Shown here: positions 10,104 to 19,183 of the stretch, piece by piece
Layout of the letters: every line of letters begins with the position of its first letter
Position numbering within the stretch: the first letter of the stretch is position 1
Assembly (NCBI GenBank): GCA_946803715.1
Contig: CAMPET010000296.1
Location: 60,993-85,450, forward strand
DNA length: 24,458 nucleotides
Source: Beroe ovata
Lineage: Eukaryota > Ctenophora > Nuda > Beroida > Beroidae
Reading direction: 5' to 3'
Made by a program: the position numbers and the translations under genes
The notes under the pieces: model-generated
What the model was told of the DNA's origin: nothing
Seen by the model: only the letters and a program-made list of their open reading frames with translations
Databases searched by the model: none

Positions 10104-12615
10104 TTACACAAAGAAGTGCAATTCAAAACATCCACTCTCGCTCGCAGCACACTCTGCCTCAATTTCACTCAGAGAAAGCTCTATTTTTGAAGAGCCGAGT
10201 GTAACACCACATAGCCGTGACCAAGAGGTAAAACATCCTGTACTATTCCCCTTTGCCGCACTTTGACCACTCCCCTGCCTCGCACCTCTCCTCAAAACGA
10301 ACCAGTAACAAGTGCTCCTCCCGCTGTCGATGTGTATTGGGTGATCAGTCTGCTTTGGGTTCACCGTTACCATGACACCAGCTCCCATCACGTGACAAGC
10401 TGTGATGGTGGAACTGCAAACACATTCACCGCGCTGTGCTGTGTCAGGCAGACATCGGCACTGCTCGCCAGGATTCGAGAACTTGAACCACCTCAGAGGC
10501 AGGGAGAGGTAGTATTCCTGGTATTCTAGCTCGAGTCGATTCTGGGGTGGGTACTGGGTTTGAGTGCAAAAGTTACAGCTTCAGCAGGATAATCACATGG
10601 AGAGCTTACGAAAGAAATAACATGTTTAAATCGGTGAGCACATGAGTGATGAGAACAGAGAGAATTCACTGAGGTACATTTCATTCGTCATGAGTCACTA
10701 TGTAATCAAATAGCATACTAATCGCATTAACGTAATCTTATCCGAATAACAGACACGAGGAATCAATGAATCCTAACTACTCTTTCCATGCACTGTTATA
10801 CACCATACACATAACTACTTCTCATGCATCTACTGTATAACTCATAGAGTGGAAAGAGTTTCCTTTCAACCTGCTTCGCTGTAGAAAGTGGTTTTCATAT
10901 CAACTTACTTTGCTGTAGAAAGATGTTTTCACCCCGACACACTTTTCAGTTGCTTGTTCCTCAGGGGTATCACTGCGTGAAGTGAAAGTGAACTGTTTCA
11001 CAGTCACATCACCCCGATATGTTGGGATCGGTGATTGACTCAGATCGTACAGACAGGGTGATAGAAAGTGGACCAGAAATGTTTGAGGAAGAAATTGGTA
11101 TTTAATCAATTTCAAGAGTTTAGCATGGCTTTCACTCTCATCACCCTCATGCCCTGTGTCCTCCTCCTCTGCTAACTTCCCAGCCTCTGATGAAGGCATG
11201 CTGCCATCTGTAGAGATGTGAAAACTATTCTGTTCTAACCAGGAGATCAGTGCAAGGCAGTGAACTGGGACAGCGAACAGAGAAGAGTCACCTTTCAGGA
11301 CCTGTGTTATTGCTATGACTTGTTTGGTTTGTTGATGAATCGATTATGAAAAGCAGAAATTAACCAATGTTGATTTCTCTAAGGTTTGTACCTATGATTG
11401 AGTAATTAACTCACATCTGACACAAACTTTTCATCCGAGGTGATCCATTGATCATTTCTGTAAAATTTCCAAAGGTAAGAGTAACGTGACAACACCTGTG
11501 TAATATGTATATTGTGAGATCTCAATAGGTATCATGGTATTGGCTGCACTTATAATGGATCAGAGGATAGGTTAATTTCGAGCAGTTTGTCTGGAATGTG
11601 GGGAGGTCTACCTTAGAACAACTGTTTAGAAGTTCAGTGCTTTCCATTGCTCTGCCAAGATCAATAAGTGGCTCCAGTTTATTGAAGGAGACATCAATAT
11701 AGGAGACACAAATTTTCTGAAAAAGAGATGAAATTGGGCAATCTAATTTTGAAAAAATGTAGACATAAGCTATACTTTCACTTTAATTGTTCCTATTGTA
11801 ACCTTACAAGTTACAATGCATTCACACCTCAAATACCACACTTTTCACACTGCAGGCAATCTCAAGAAACTTCACAGCATTTCTGTTATTCACTTGCTCA
11901 CCCAATGTTGTCGCACATCTATCAAATATCTAGATAGAGCTATTGCAATTCAATGGGTCACTGCTTAATGAACTGACTAATCCTCCAGTTCAAAACTTAT
12001 AGTGATACTTACATGTTCTCAATCCATGAGACCTGATATTCCACACTGAGGAGTAACAAAAATTGGATGTTTGTAGCATCCATGTCAATGAGTCCTGAAA
12101 TGATATTTCTGAGATTCTGAGACATGAGACTTTGATAAGAATTTTCTTAAAAGCTTTCCTGCTATGAGATATAAATCACAAACCTGTATACAATGCTTTC
12201 AGGAAAGTTTTCATTTCAGTTGCATACTCATAGTTGTCCAAGTAAATACGATCATGATCAGTTTGACCATGTATGAATGCATTTGACAACTTTCCACTCT
12301 GGAAGTTGAGAAATGCTGATCAAAATCATTGCATCATGCATGGAAAACATAAGATTCCCAATTTATAATTAGACTCAATTACTAATACGAAAAGGTTGAT
12401 CATATCACCTGTGACAAAACAATCTTGTGAAGGCTTATTTTCTCACCATTCAATACCAAAGTAAAGTCACTAAAGGTAGGGTTGTTGTAAAACAGATGAA
12501 CAAGTGAGGTAACATCCATATGGAGCAACAAGATATCCCACTTTGACCTTATAGCATAGATCCATTCAATACACTGGGCAGTTAAAATATATGAAAACTG
12601 GAATGATTGAGCCAT
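10104..12615 (-). CDS. BTB-BACK domain protein, seven exons, about 476 aa
   Basis: My exon reconstruction, in transcript order: 12409-12615, 12184-12298, 12013-12094, 11828-11918, 11612-11716, 10909-11301, 10104-10541. All introns are GT-AG, all phases join, and the total (1431 nt) is an exact codon multiple ending in a stop. The N-terminus has a BTB core, FSDFTLVLNGEKISLHKIVLS, here split into FSDFTLVLNG and EKISLHKIVLS, followed by YLDNYEYATEMKTFLKALYTG and IDMDATNIQFLLLL. A BACK-like region follows, with CATTLGEQVNNRNAVKFLEI, then ELLNSCSK and VPVHCLALISWLEQN. BTB-BACK proteins commonly dimerise and link substrates to cullin-3 E3 ligases. After BACK there is an acidic insert (EEEDTGHEGDESES) and a tail I do not recognise: Cys-rich in its first third (CRC...CVC) and Ser-rich later; no Kelch repeats. 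The last intron could instead use the acceptor 12 bp upstream (exon start 10553), adding four residues. The start Met at 12615 has a good context (G at -3, G at +4). Confidence 0.8.
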
Positions 12616-12800
12616 TTCATTGTGTTTTTTGCTTGAGATGATTGAACTTTGTAGTCAGTGAGACAAACATATCTATATTAGTTTCTTCAGGATCTCCACT
12701 GAGTGTGGTTATCACTTGATAAGTTTCCCTGTTTCTATGCTATGTTTCTATGTAAATCCTTGGATCAGGAAATCGATTTCTGATCCAGTATTTCACTATG
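12616..12800. promoter_or_regulatory. Presumed 5' flank of the BTB gene
   Basis: Short AT-rich spacer between the BTB start codon and the repeat block that begins near 12801. It probably contains the BTB promoter and 5' UTR. No specific motif stands out. The assignment is by position only. Confidence 0.3.
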
Positions 12801-13572
12801 TTTGCAGTATACCCATACACCTCTATAGATAAGACTTTCGATTGTCACTGTTAATAAATCATTAAAACTTATTCTCAGACGCAAGCTTTGCCGCTTGAAT
12901 GAGCGGTCTACAGTTTTGTTGTCAGGTGATGCCAGACTGCTGATGCAAGCCGCAAAGCTTGCATTCTGTCAGGGAATATAAGCTTGCGCCACACGCGTGC
13001 GAAACAAAATTCTTGACAGGGTTTATCATCAATTAACAACAGTTTTACACCGCTGACAGCAAAAGGTCAAAAGGCCTATGCACGGAAAATAGAAGTTAAA
13101 TCTGACAAAGAAATCTTACAACAATGTCGGTGATTCACTAAATATTCGACTGGAGCTCCCAGCCTTTCGTGATGTGAACATTACAATTTGAGAATTTCAT
13201 CGCGTGGGAAGATATTTTGGCAACTTCATCTTGTTTGTGCTCGGCAGGCGGTGGGCGACAGGAAATTCAACACTTTCGTTCATCGATCGTGTTCCTGCGC
13301 TGCGTGACCAAAACACTCCGTGTTTTTTTACGACTTTTTTGTAGGATTTTACCCTACCGTCGGTGCGCGCGATTTTCAATCCGCCAGGGATAAAATCCCG
13401 CCAGCAAGGGTAGGGTGAAATCCTACAAACGACTTTTTAGATCACCGAATAAATATTAATAAGGGGCGCGCCGCGCAATGTGTGCTCATGGCACAGTTGT
13501 CGATCGATGCAATGATAGACCCGGCCCTCAGCCCTGCCAATCGCCAGACAAGTGCACAGTTGTCACTGACAA
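12801..13572. repeat. Dispersed repeat, copy A (downstream of DENND6)
   Basis: Begins around GTTTGCAGTATACCCATACA and ends at the N at 13573. A diverged copy (B) lies at 18075-18853, and bases 13146-13572 recur identically at 19184-19610. It contains CG-rich islands (GGGGCGCGCCGCGCAA near 13463), the motif ACGCAAGCTTTGCCGC near 12880, and a nested MITE. Copy B lacks about 65 bp present here after 13119 and lacks the MITE, but carries an extra CG-rich insertion. No transposase or reverse transcriptase is encoded. The family is not one I recognise. Confidence 0.7.
13339..13428. mobile_element. 90-bp MITE with 9-bp target duplication
   Basis: Terminal inverted repeats TTGTAGGATTTTACCCTACC at the left and its near-complement at the right (GGTAGGGTGAAATCCTACAA read with one mismatch and a small offset) enclose a core of about 45 bp. 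The flanks are exact 9-bp direct repeats, ACGACTTTT at 13330-13338 and 13429-13437. The diverged repeat copy at about 18540 has no such insertion, although its flanks differ enough that it is not a clean empty site. A 9-bp duplication is typical of Mutator-like elements, so this is probably a non-autonomous MULE-type MITE. Confidence 0.75.
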
Positions 13573-13573
13573 N

Positions 13574-13776
13574 TAATAAGCGAAACAACTCTTACGACTC
13601 AGTTCTTTCTATCTTGCGGATAGCTATTGGGCTATCCGTATTGGTATTGAGCTATCCGTATCAAAGCTGCTGTTCACATAAATCAAATCAGCTTTTTCAC
13701 AGTTCTTATCTCAAATCAATTGGTGAGAATGAGTCGTCTGATGATTGTTTACATGTATAGTGTATCTCTATAAATA
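13574..13776 (-). other. DENND6 3' UTR and flank
   Basis: Follows the DENND6 stop codon on the minus strand. Contains two near copies of a GGCTATCCGTATTGG-like segment near 13629-13660. The stretch is repeated at 18855-19057, directly joined there to repeat copy B, which suggests what lies across the N at 13573. Confidence 0.5.
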
Positions 13777-15714
13777 TCACAAAGGGCTGAACGCTGGTTT
13801 GAGGGTACTATGTAAATCTGCGGGCAGCACCTCAAGAAGAGTGCCGATGTGATTCTTGAGATGATCCTGCAATTCGGGATAGTTTCCGAGTCTTTGTAAC
13901 GCTTCGTACCTGACACAAAAGAAGTCATGGCGATAATTATTTAAATCAATTAGGTAGACCAAGTACTACAAGTTATGAATGGAAATTCACTACAACTGTC
14001 AACAATGATACCTGTCTCTGATCAGAAGCAACATATCGACAACCTCCACCTCACTCTTATCTGTTTTCCAACTGTACAAGTCAGTCTCACTCAACTGTTC
14101 GATGTGAAGCAACTCCAATCTGGGATTGTTTGTCACATGAAACTGCAGGCTGGGCTACAGTTTACTTTAAAGTGGAAAACTTCGACGAGAACTTACCTCT
14201 GGTTTGCTTCGGTTCGCTTCAGCTGGAACCATTGCTCGAAAGTCGTAGTTTTCAGGAACTTAGCATACAAATCCTTCCAGTTCCCTTTCTGACCTTTGAA
14301 TTCGGTGCTGTTCTGAGAAAAAGTTGGCCTTATTAGAAACTGAAGCTCAAACTAGGTTGCAATCTCAAGAGAAAGTTTATATTCCTTATCCATAGCTCAT
14401 GGTGACAGCAGCACGTACACAAGGAAGGCATCATATGAGCACATGATGTATGATGTATGTACAATGTACATCTGTACATTGCACAATGTACATTGTATAC
14501 ATACCTTTGTTTCTGTGACAGTAGCAAGGAATGCATCATGTTGGAACTGGTGTAGAAGTGGTGGCTGTCTGAACGGATTGATACTCCTCTGTAACGGCAT
14601 GAGACTGCTAATGTACTGCTCCAATGGGATGACCAGGGAGTGTGTTATCTCGGTCAGGTAACGTCGTATCATGATATCCTCCACTTCTGGGGGCCGCCTC
14701 TTTTCCCCTCGCTGCAACTTCTTCACGTTCTTGTCACGTGACAGGAAGGGCTTGTACTTGGTGTAAAATCCGGGTTTACCTCGTAGCGATGAACTGGAGT
14801 GTTCCTTAGGGTTCATAATCTAGGATTGTGGTCAAATGTGAGGTTTCTCAATCTTCCACTCTTACATTAGGTGCAATATGGAGAGATGATTTTCAGTTAC
14901 CTTCAGCAGTTTTGTGGGGTCGGTATCTAAAATGATAACATTCGGCCAATTCTGTAACGCCTTGTTGAAGTACGGGTTAGTAACACCGAGTATAACTCTC
15001 GATGGGGTGTGGGTCTTACTCGTGAAGTCGGCGAATTCGCTGTCATGAATCGTAAAATACGGTCTGTAATCGTTACCATACCTGAATAGTGAATAATTGT
15101 GTTATTGTGATGTATCGCTGTGTCGAAAAAAGGAATTAGATACGAATCAGGAACAATTCATGAGTTTGATCTCATCGGGAAGCAAAGCATTGGGAAGCAA
15201 AGCATCTTATTTTTTAATATTGTAGTTGCGTTCCTGGCGATAAAGTGAAATTCAGACAACTGACATCACTGACATCATTGACAACTGACATCACTGACAA
15301 CTGACATCACTGACAGCTGACATCACTGACACCACTGAAAACTGACATCACTGACAACTGACCTGAGAGGGGCTATAAGACTGACAAGAGCCTGAACTAG
15401 AGCGGATGTAGCACTTGGGCTCGGTCCAATGACAACAAGTGGATCACAGAGTAACACCAGTTCCCATAGCAATCCTATGCCGGAGTAGTTGTCAGAACAC
15501 GATACACGCTAACCGATAATTATCGAGAGATAACGGGAATCCACTAATTAATAATTATACCTAGGTGTGGCAATAGGGGAGACAGAGTCTTGTATGTGTC
15601 ATGTTCCATGATGGATCTCAGGACGACAGGTCGGGGTGCCAGGGCGTGTTGAGGAAACTGGTTCACTGGAGTCTGGTTCTTGTCCTTAACAGACGGGATG
15701 TGGAAAGATAGTAC
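13777..15714 (-). CDS. DENND6 (FAM116) Rab exchange factor, C-terminal 372 aa, seven exons
   Basis: DENN-domain protein of the DENND6 family, known as exchange factors for Rab GTPases (Rab14 for human DENND6A) in endosomal recycling. Exons in transcript order: 15561-15714, 15363-15474, 14901-15081, 14505-14819, 14197-14312, 14012-14119, 13777-13909. Every junction is GT-AG and the sum is 373 codons with the stop. Conserved blocks in order are [100 protein letters not shown] and [17 protein letters not shown], all close to vertebrate DENND6. The first exon opens in phase 0, so the 5' part is missing upstream. That intron holds a minisatellite and a transposase fragment. The minus-strand intron donor after 14505 lies in a TGTACATT-rich self-complementary stretch (14459-14504). 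A minisatellite occupies the intron at 15253-15362. The first two exons recur at 17167-17320 and 16969-17080, and most of the last recurs at 19058-19182. Confidence 0.93.
15253..15362. repeat. ACTGACATC minisatellite in a DENND6 intron
   Basis: Imperfect tandem units of about 16 bp around ACTGACATCACTGACA, six to seven copies, ending directly at the donor site of the exon 15363-15474 (minus strand). The last repeat supplies the donor sequence itself (ACTGAC on the plus strand is GTCAGT on the transcript). Confidence 0.85.
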
Positions 15715-15742
15715 CTGGTAAGATAGGGGTTATTGGGGGGCC

Positions 15743-15881
15743 GGACGCTAGGTCGGCGGACGCTAGGTCGGCGGACGGTAGGTCGGCGGCAGCAAACCAG
15801 GGTGGACGCTAGGTCGGGAGACTGCCACAGGGTGGACGCTAGGTCGGGAGACTCCCCCAGGGTGGACGCTAGGTCGGGAGA
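15743..15881 (-). repeat. 15/30-bp minisatellite (foldback-MULE arm) in DENND6 intron
   Basis: On the minus strand: three 30-bp units around CCGACCTAGCGTCCACCC plus GTGGGAGTCTC-like spacer, then a TTTGCTGCCG linker, then three 15-bp units of GCCGACCTAGCGTCC. It is preceded by CAGCGTAAGGAAACAT. The same order occurs at 17349-17487, 21478-21655 and 22807-22904, and inverted at 20785-20909. Unit lengths are multiples of three without stops, giving a repeated SPDLASTLWE peptide on paper. I interpret it as a transposon arm, not a coding region. Confidence 0.85.
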
Positions 15882-15898
15882 TTTAGATGTTTCCTTAC

Positions 15899-16244
15899 GC
15901 TGATAATAGAAGTAGGACTGCTCTAACTGCACTGCATTGAGGAAGTTGTAGATAAGGGGGTTGGAGTGCCCCACAACATCGGAGAATGTCTTGTTGATTG
16001 ACTCACGGCAGTTGTTGGTCCTGCTCATGCCGGACTCCACTCGATCGGTTTGATTCCAGGTCTCGAGAGGGAATCGAGCACGTTTACCGCTGACACTACT
16101 GACCCAAGTCCTCTCAAAGTAGCCGAAGAATGGGTCCAGGTCAAGGTTGAGAGGGATGGAGTCGGCGATGGGTGCGAAGGCACCGGGCACATCCGAGGTA
16201 GGAACCATCGGATGTGCCCGGCCTCCAGTATTGGATGGTGTCAT
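15899..16244 (-). pseudogene. MULE-type transposase, C-terminal fragment
   Basis: The minus-strand frame from 16244 contains VPGAFAPIADSIPL, DLDPFFGYFERTW, PLETWNQTDRVESGMSRTNN, CRESINKTFSDVVGHSNPL and LNAVQLEQSYFYYQ. Order and spacing match the C-terminal part of MULE transposases found in FLYWCH/Mutator-like elements (a YFE.T block, a FP...W block, then TNN..E..N and a helical P.IW-like block). The catalytic DDE region is not present in this contig. The frame runs on through CAGCGTAAGG into the minisatellite without a stop, ending at about 15663. Upstream the frame is broken near 16245-16320 and meets an N. It lies between the DENND6 N-terminal exon and the next recognised DENND6 exon, in the same orientation as that gene. 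Family assignment is from remembered motifs, so the subclass is tentative. Confidence 0.7.
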
Positions 16245-16487
16245 GTGTCAGAGCGAGTCACATGATGACAGGAAGCAAGCGGTCAGTAATGGTGTCAACA
16301 AAGAACCAGTGGGTCACATANCCTGAAAATAATACAAATTCAATACCTGTCGTGTGAACTGTGACTGTTTTGCTGCAGTTTTTTGGTTCTTTACAACCTT
16401 CGCACACAACTTTCAATACTTTAGAAATCTCTAAAAACTTGTCCCGTGACAACCGATCATAATACAGACGTGAGTAGAATATAATAC

Positions 16488-16686
16488 AGACGTGAACGTG
16501 AAACAGAAGGAGGTCACACCTGAGTTTGAATCGGGAAAGGCTAGGTAGCAAATGTTGAGACGCTCCTTCTCTGTCAGAGGGAATGAGGGAGGTTCTAGGT
16601 GCTCAATGCTCTGTCCCAACTCGAGGTCAAAGTTCACCACTGCCACGGCCGACACCCATTGATCCCCACTCATCCGAACATTGGGA
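16488..16686 (-). CDS. DENND6 N-terminal (uDENN) exon, partial
   Basis: Encodes [20 protein letters not shown], then [32 protein letters not shown] and FCFTFT, the start of the uDENN domain of DENND6 (vertebrate proteins read FDLELGQ...LT..E..NICYLSFPDSNSG). The 5' end is cut by the N at 16687, so Met at 16673 may be internal. The 3' boundary is a judgement: GTATTAT after 16488 is a possible donor, while a GTGTGA at 16519 would cut before conserved residues. The exons coding for the next hundred or so residues of the uDENN and first part of cDENN are absent from the window. The contig holding this exon is only 365 bp (16322-16686). Confidence 0.8.
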
Positions 16687-16687
16687 N

Positions 16688-17693
16688 CTGAATAGTGAAT
16701 AATTGTGTTATTGTGATGTATCGCTGTGTCGAAAAAAGGAATTAGATACGAATCAGGAACAATTCATGAGTTTGATCTCATCGGGAAGCAAAGCATTGGG
16801 AAGCAAAGCATCTTATTTTTTAATATTGTAGTTGCGTTCCTGGCGATAAAGTGAAATTCAGACAACTGACATCACTGACATCATTGACAACTGACATCAC
16901 TGACAACTGACATCACTGACAGCTGACATCACTGACACCACTGAAAACTGACATCACTGACAACTGACCTGAGAGGGGCTATAAGACTGACAAGAGCCTG
17001 AACTAGAGCGGATGTAGCACTTGGGCTCGGTCCAATGACAACAAGTGGATCACAGAGTAACACCAGTTCCCATAGCAATCCTATGCCGGAGTAGTTGTCA
17101 GAACACGATACACGCTAACCGATAATTATCGAGAGATAACGGGAATCCACTAATTAATAATTATACCTAGGTGTGGCAATAGGGGAGACAGAGTCTTGTA
17201 TGTGTCATGTTCCATGATGGATCTCAGGACGACAGGTCGGGGTGCCAGGGCGTGTTGAGGAAACTGGTTCACTGGAGTCTGGTTCTTGTCCTTAACAGAC
17301 GGGATGTGGAAAGATAGTACCTGGTAAGATAGGGGTTATTGGGGGGCCGGACGCTAGGTCGGCGGACGCTAGGTCGGCGGACGGTAGGTCGGCGGCAGCA
17401 AACCAGGGTGGACGCTAGGTCGGGAGACTGCCACAGGGTGGACGCTAGGTCGGGAGACTCCCCCAGGGTGGACGCTAGGTCGGGAGATTTAGATGTTTCC
17501 TTACGCTGATAATAGAAGTAGGACTGCTCTAACTGCACTGCATTGAGGAAGTTGTAGATAAGGGGGTTGGAGTGCCCCACAACATCGGAGAATGTCTTGT
17601 TGATTGACTCACGGCAGTTGTTGGTCCTGCTCATGCCGGACTCCACTCGATCGGTTTGATTCCAGGTCTCGAGAGGGAATCGAGCACGTTTAC
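16688..17693 (-). repeat. 1006-bp exact duplicate of 15082-16087
   Basis: As far as I can compare, identical over its whole length to 15082-16087 with no length change (offset 1606), and bounded by Ns at 16687 and 17694. It carries second copies of two DENND6 exons (17167-17320 and 16969-17080), the intronic minisatellites (16859-16968 and 17349-17487) and the transposase end (17505-17693). Exact identity in non-coding DNA plus N edges points to a repeated contig in the assembly rather than an old duplication. Confidence 0.85.
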
Positions 17694-17695
17694 NG

Positions 17696-17863
17696 GATAT
17701 AGCTGAACTATCACATACGTGTGGATATGCTGATAGAGATAATCGTGTTAGAGATGATAGTTCATTACTTCCGTCACAAGTTAAATGTAACCATCAACGG
17801 CAAATAGCGGATATTTTCAACAGTTGGGAACAACTATTAGAGTCCAGCTTTTATGAAACTTAA
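17696..17863 (+). CDS. Orphan C-terminal ORF, unknown product
   Basis: A frame open from the contig edge codes for 55 residues ending at TAA (17861-17863): it starts DIAELSHTCGYADRDNRV and ends IFNSWEQLLESSFYET. Composition is protein-like (charged and polar residues, Trp, amphipathic end). There is no Met and no acceptor because the N at 17694 cuts it, so it could be the last exon of a plus-strand gene. I do not recognise the family. The following 200 bp to 18073 are AT-rich and could be its 3' UTR. It may also be chance. Confidence 0.3.
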   Translation, partial: DIAELSHTCGYADRDNRVRDDSSLLPSQVKCNHQRQIADIFNSWEQLLESSFYET

Positions 17864-18074
17864 AGTACGGAAACTTAAAATAACATCGTCCGAAATAATT
17901 TCAACAAGTATAAAAACAGAAAATAATCAAACACAAATCAAAAAGCAATACTATATACATGTAAACACTTGAGAACTATAATGCCTAATGCCTATAAAGC
18001 CAAAACAATCGGTCAGTCCAAGAATACTTCGTTGAATTTAAAGTTACACACCAACGCACGTTAAATCTATCACN

Positions 18075-18853
18075 GTTTGCAGTATACCCATACACCTCTA
18101 TAGATAAGACTTTTGATTGTCACTGTTAATAAATCATTAAAACTTATTCGCAGACGCAAGCTTTGCCACTTGAATGAGCGGTCTACAGTTTTGTTGTCAG
18201 GTGATGCCAGACTGCTGATGCGAGCCGCAAAGCTTGCATTCTGTCAGGGAATATAAGCTTGCGCCACACGTGTGTGAAACGAAATTCTTGACAGGGTTAA
18301 TCATCAATAAACAACAGTTTTACACCGCTGACAGCAAAAGGTCAAAAGGCCTATGCACGGAAAATAGAAGTTAAATCTGACAAAGAAATCTTACAACACA
18401 ATTTGAGAATTTCATCGCATGGGAAGATATTTTCACAGCTTCATTTTGTTTATGCTCGGCAGGCGGTGGGCCACAGGAAATTCAACACTTTCGTTTGTCG
18501 ATCGTGTTCCTGCGCTGCGTGACCAAAACACTCCGTGTTTCAGATCACCAAGTAAATGTTAATAAGGGGCGCGCAACGTGTGCTCTTGGCACAGTTGTCG
18601 ATCGATGCAATAATAGACGCGGCCCTGCCGTGAATTTCGTTTTGCGCGCGCGGCGCAAACTTATTCTCGGCTGACGCAAGCCGCTTCGCTGTTCGCGGCT
18701 TGCATTACCAATCGCCAGACAAGTGCACAAGAAACAGTGGACAGATAACATCCGTGATCCGGCAAGTGCACAGTCGATCGATAATATCGCGCGCGCAAAC
18801 AGCAACAAGCAAACGTCGCGCGGACGCGCGAATATCGAAGGTTTGATTTCCTA
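18075..18853. repeat. Dispersed repeat, copy B
   Basis: Diverged copy of 12801-13572, starting with the same GTTTGCAGTATACCC at an N boundary. It has scattered substitutions, lacks about 65 bp after 18395 and lacks the 90-bp MITE, and has an extra CG-rich segment (about 18628-18710) that repeats the family's own AACTTATTCTC...ACGCAAGC motif. CpG-rich stretches such as GCGCGCGCGGCGC (18646-) and CGCGCGCGCAAAC (18787-) are unusual against the AT-rich surroundings. It joins directly to the DENND6 3' flank at 18855. Confidence 0.65.
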
Positions 18854-18854
18854 G

Positions 18855-19182
18855 TAATAAGCGAAACAACTCTTACGACTCAGTTCTTTCTATCTTGCGG
18901 ATAGCTATTGGGCTATCCGTATTGGTATTGAGCTATCCGTATCAAAGCTGCTGTTCACATAAATCAAATCAGCTTTTTCACAGTTCTTATCTCAAATCAA
19001 TTGGTGAGAATGAGTCGTCTGATGATTGTTTACATGTATAGTGTATCTCTATAAATATCACAAAGGGCTGAACGCTGGTTTGAGGGTACTATGTAAATCT
19101 GCGGGCAGCACCTCAAGAAGAGTGTCGATGTGATTCTTGAGATGATCCTGCAATTCGGGATAGTTTCCGAGTCTTTGTAACG
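18855..19182 (-). pseudogene. Second copy of the DENND6 3' flank and last exon (partial)
   Basis: Matches 13574-13901 with one difference seen: plus-strand C at 13844 is T at 19125, turning a Gly codon into Asp in the last DENND6 exon (HIGTLL to HIDTLL). The coding part is 19058-19182 and is cut by the N at 19183, eight bases short of the exon's start. Most likely an alternative allele or haplotype contig; a separate pseudogene copy is possible. Confidence 0.75.
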
Positions 19183-19183
19183 N

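Noticed and set aside
10263-10529. 88-codon plus-strand ORF
   Set aside because: Overlaps the last BTB exon, whose minus-strand frame is longer and phase-compatible with the upstream exons.
11881-11900. Frameshift or ultra-short 19-bp intron in the fourth BTB exon
   Set aside because: First reading suggested a lost base; recounting the bases around 11880-11883 showed the frame is intact, so neither is needed.
13197-13379. 60-codon minus-strand ORF, also at 19235-19417
   Set aside because: Lies inside a dispersed repeat and runs into a MITE; its repetition reflects the duplicated contig.
16322-16480. Additional DENND6 exon (frame with [19 protein letters not shown])
   Set aside because: No resemblance to the expected next DENND6 residues and no phase-compatible splice sites that I could support.
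16520-16686. DENND6 uDENN exon ending at the GTGTGA donor (16519)
   Set aside because: Reading on adds SFCFTFT, which matches the FCFRF residues conserved after NSG in DENND6, so the exon probably extends to about 16488.
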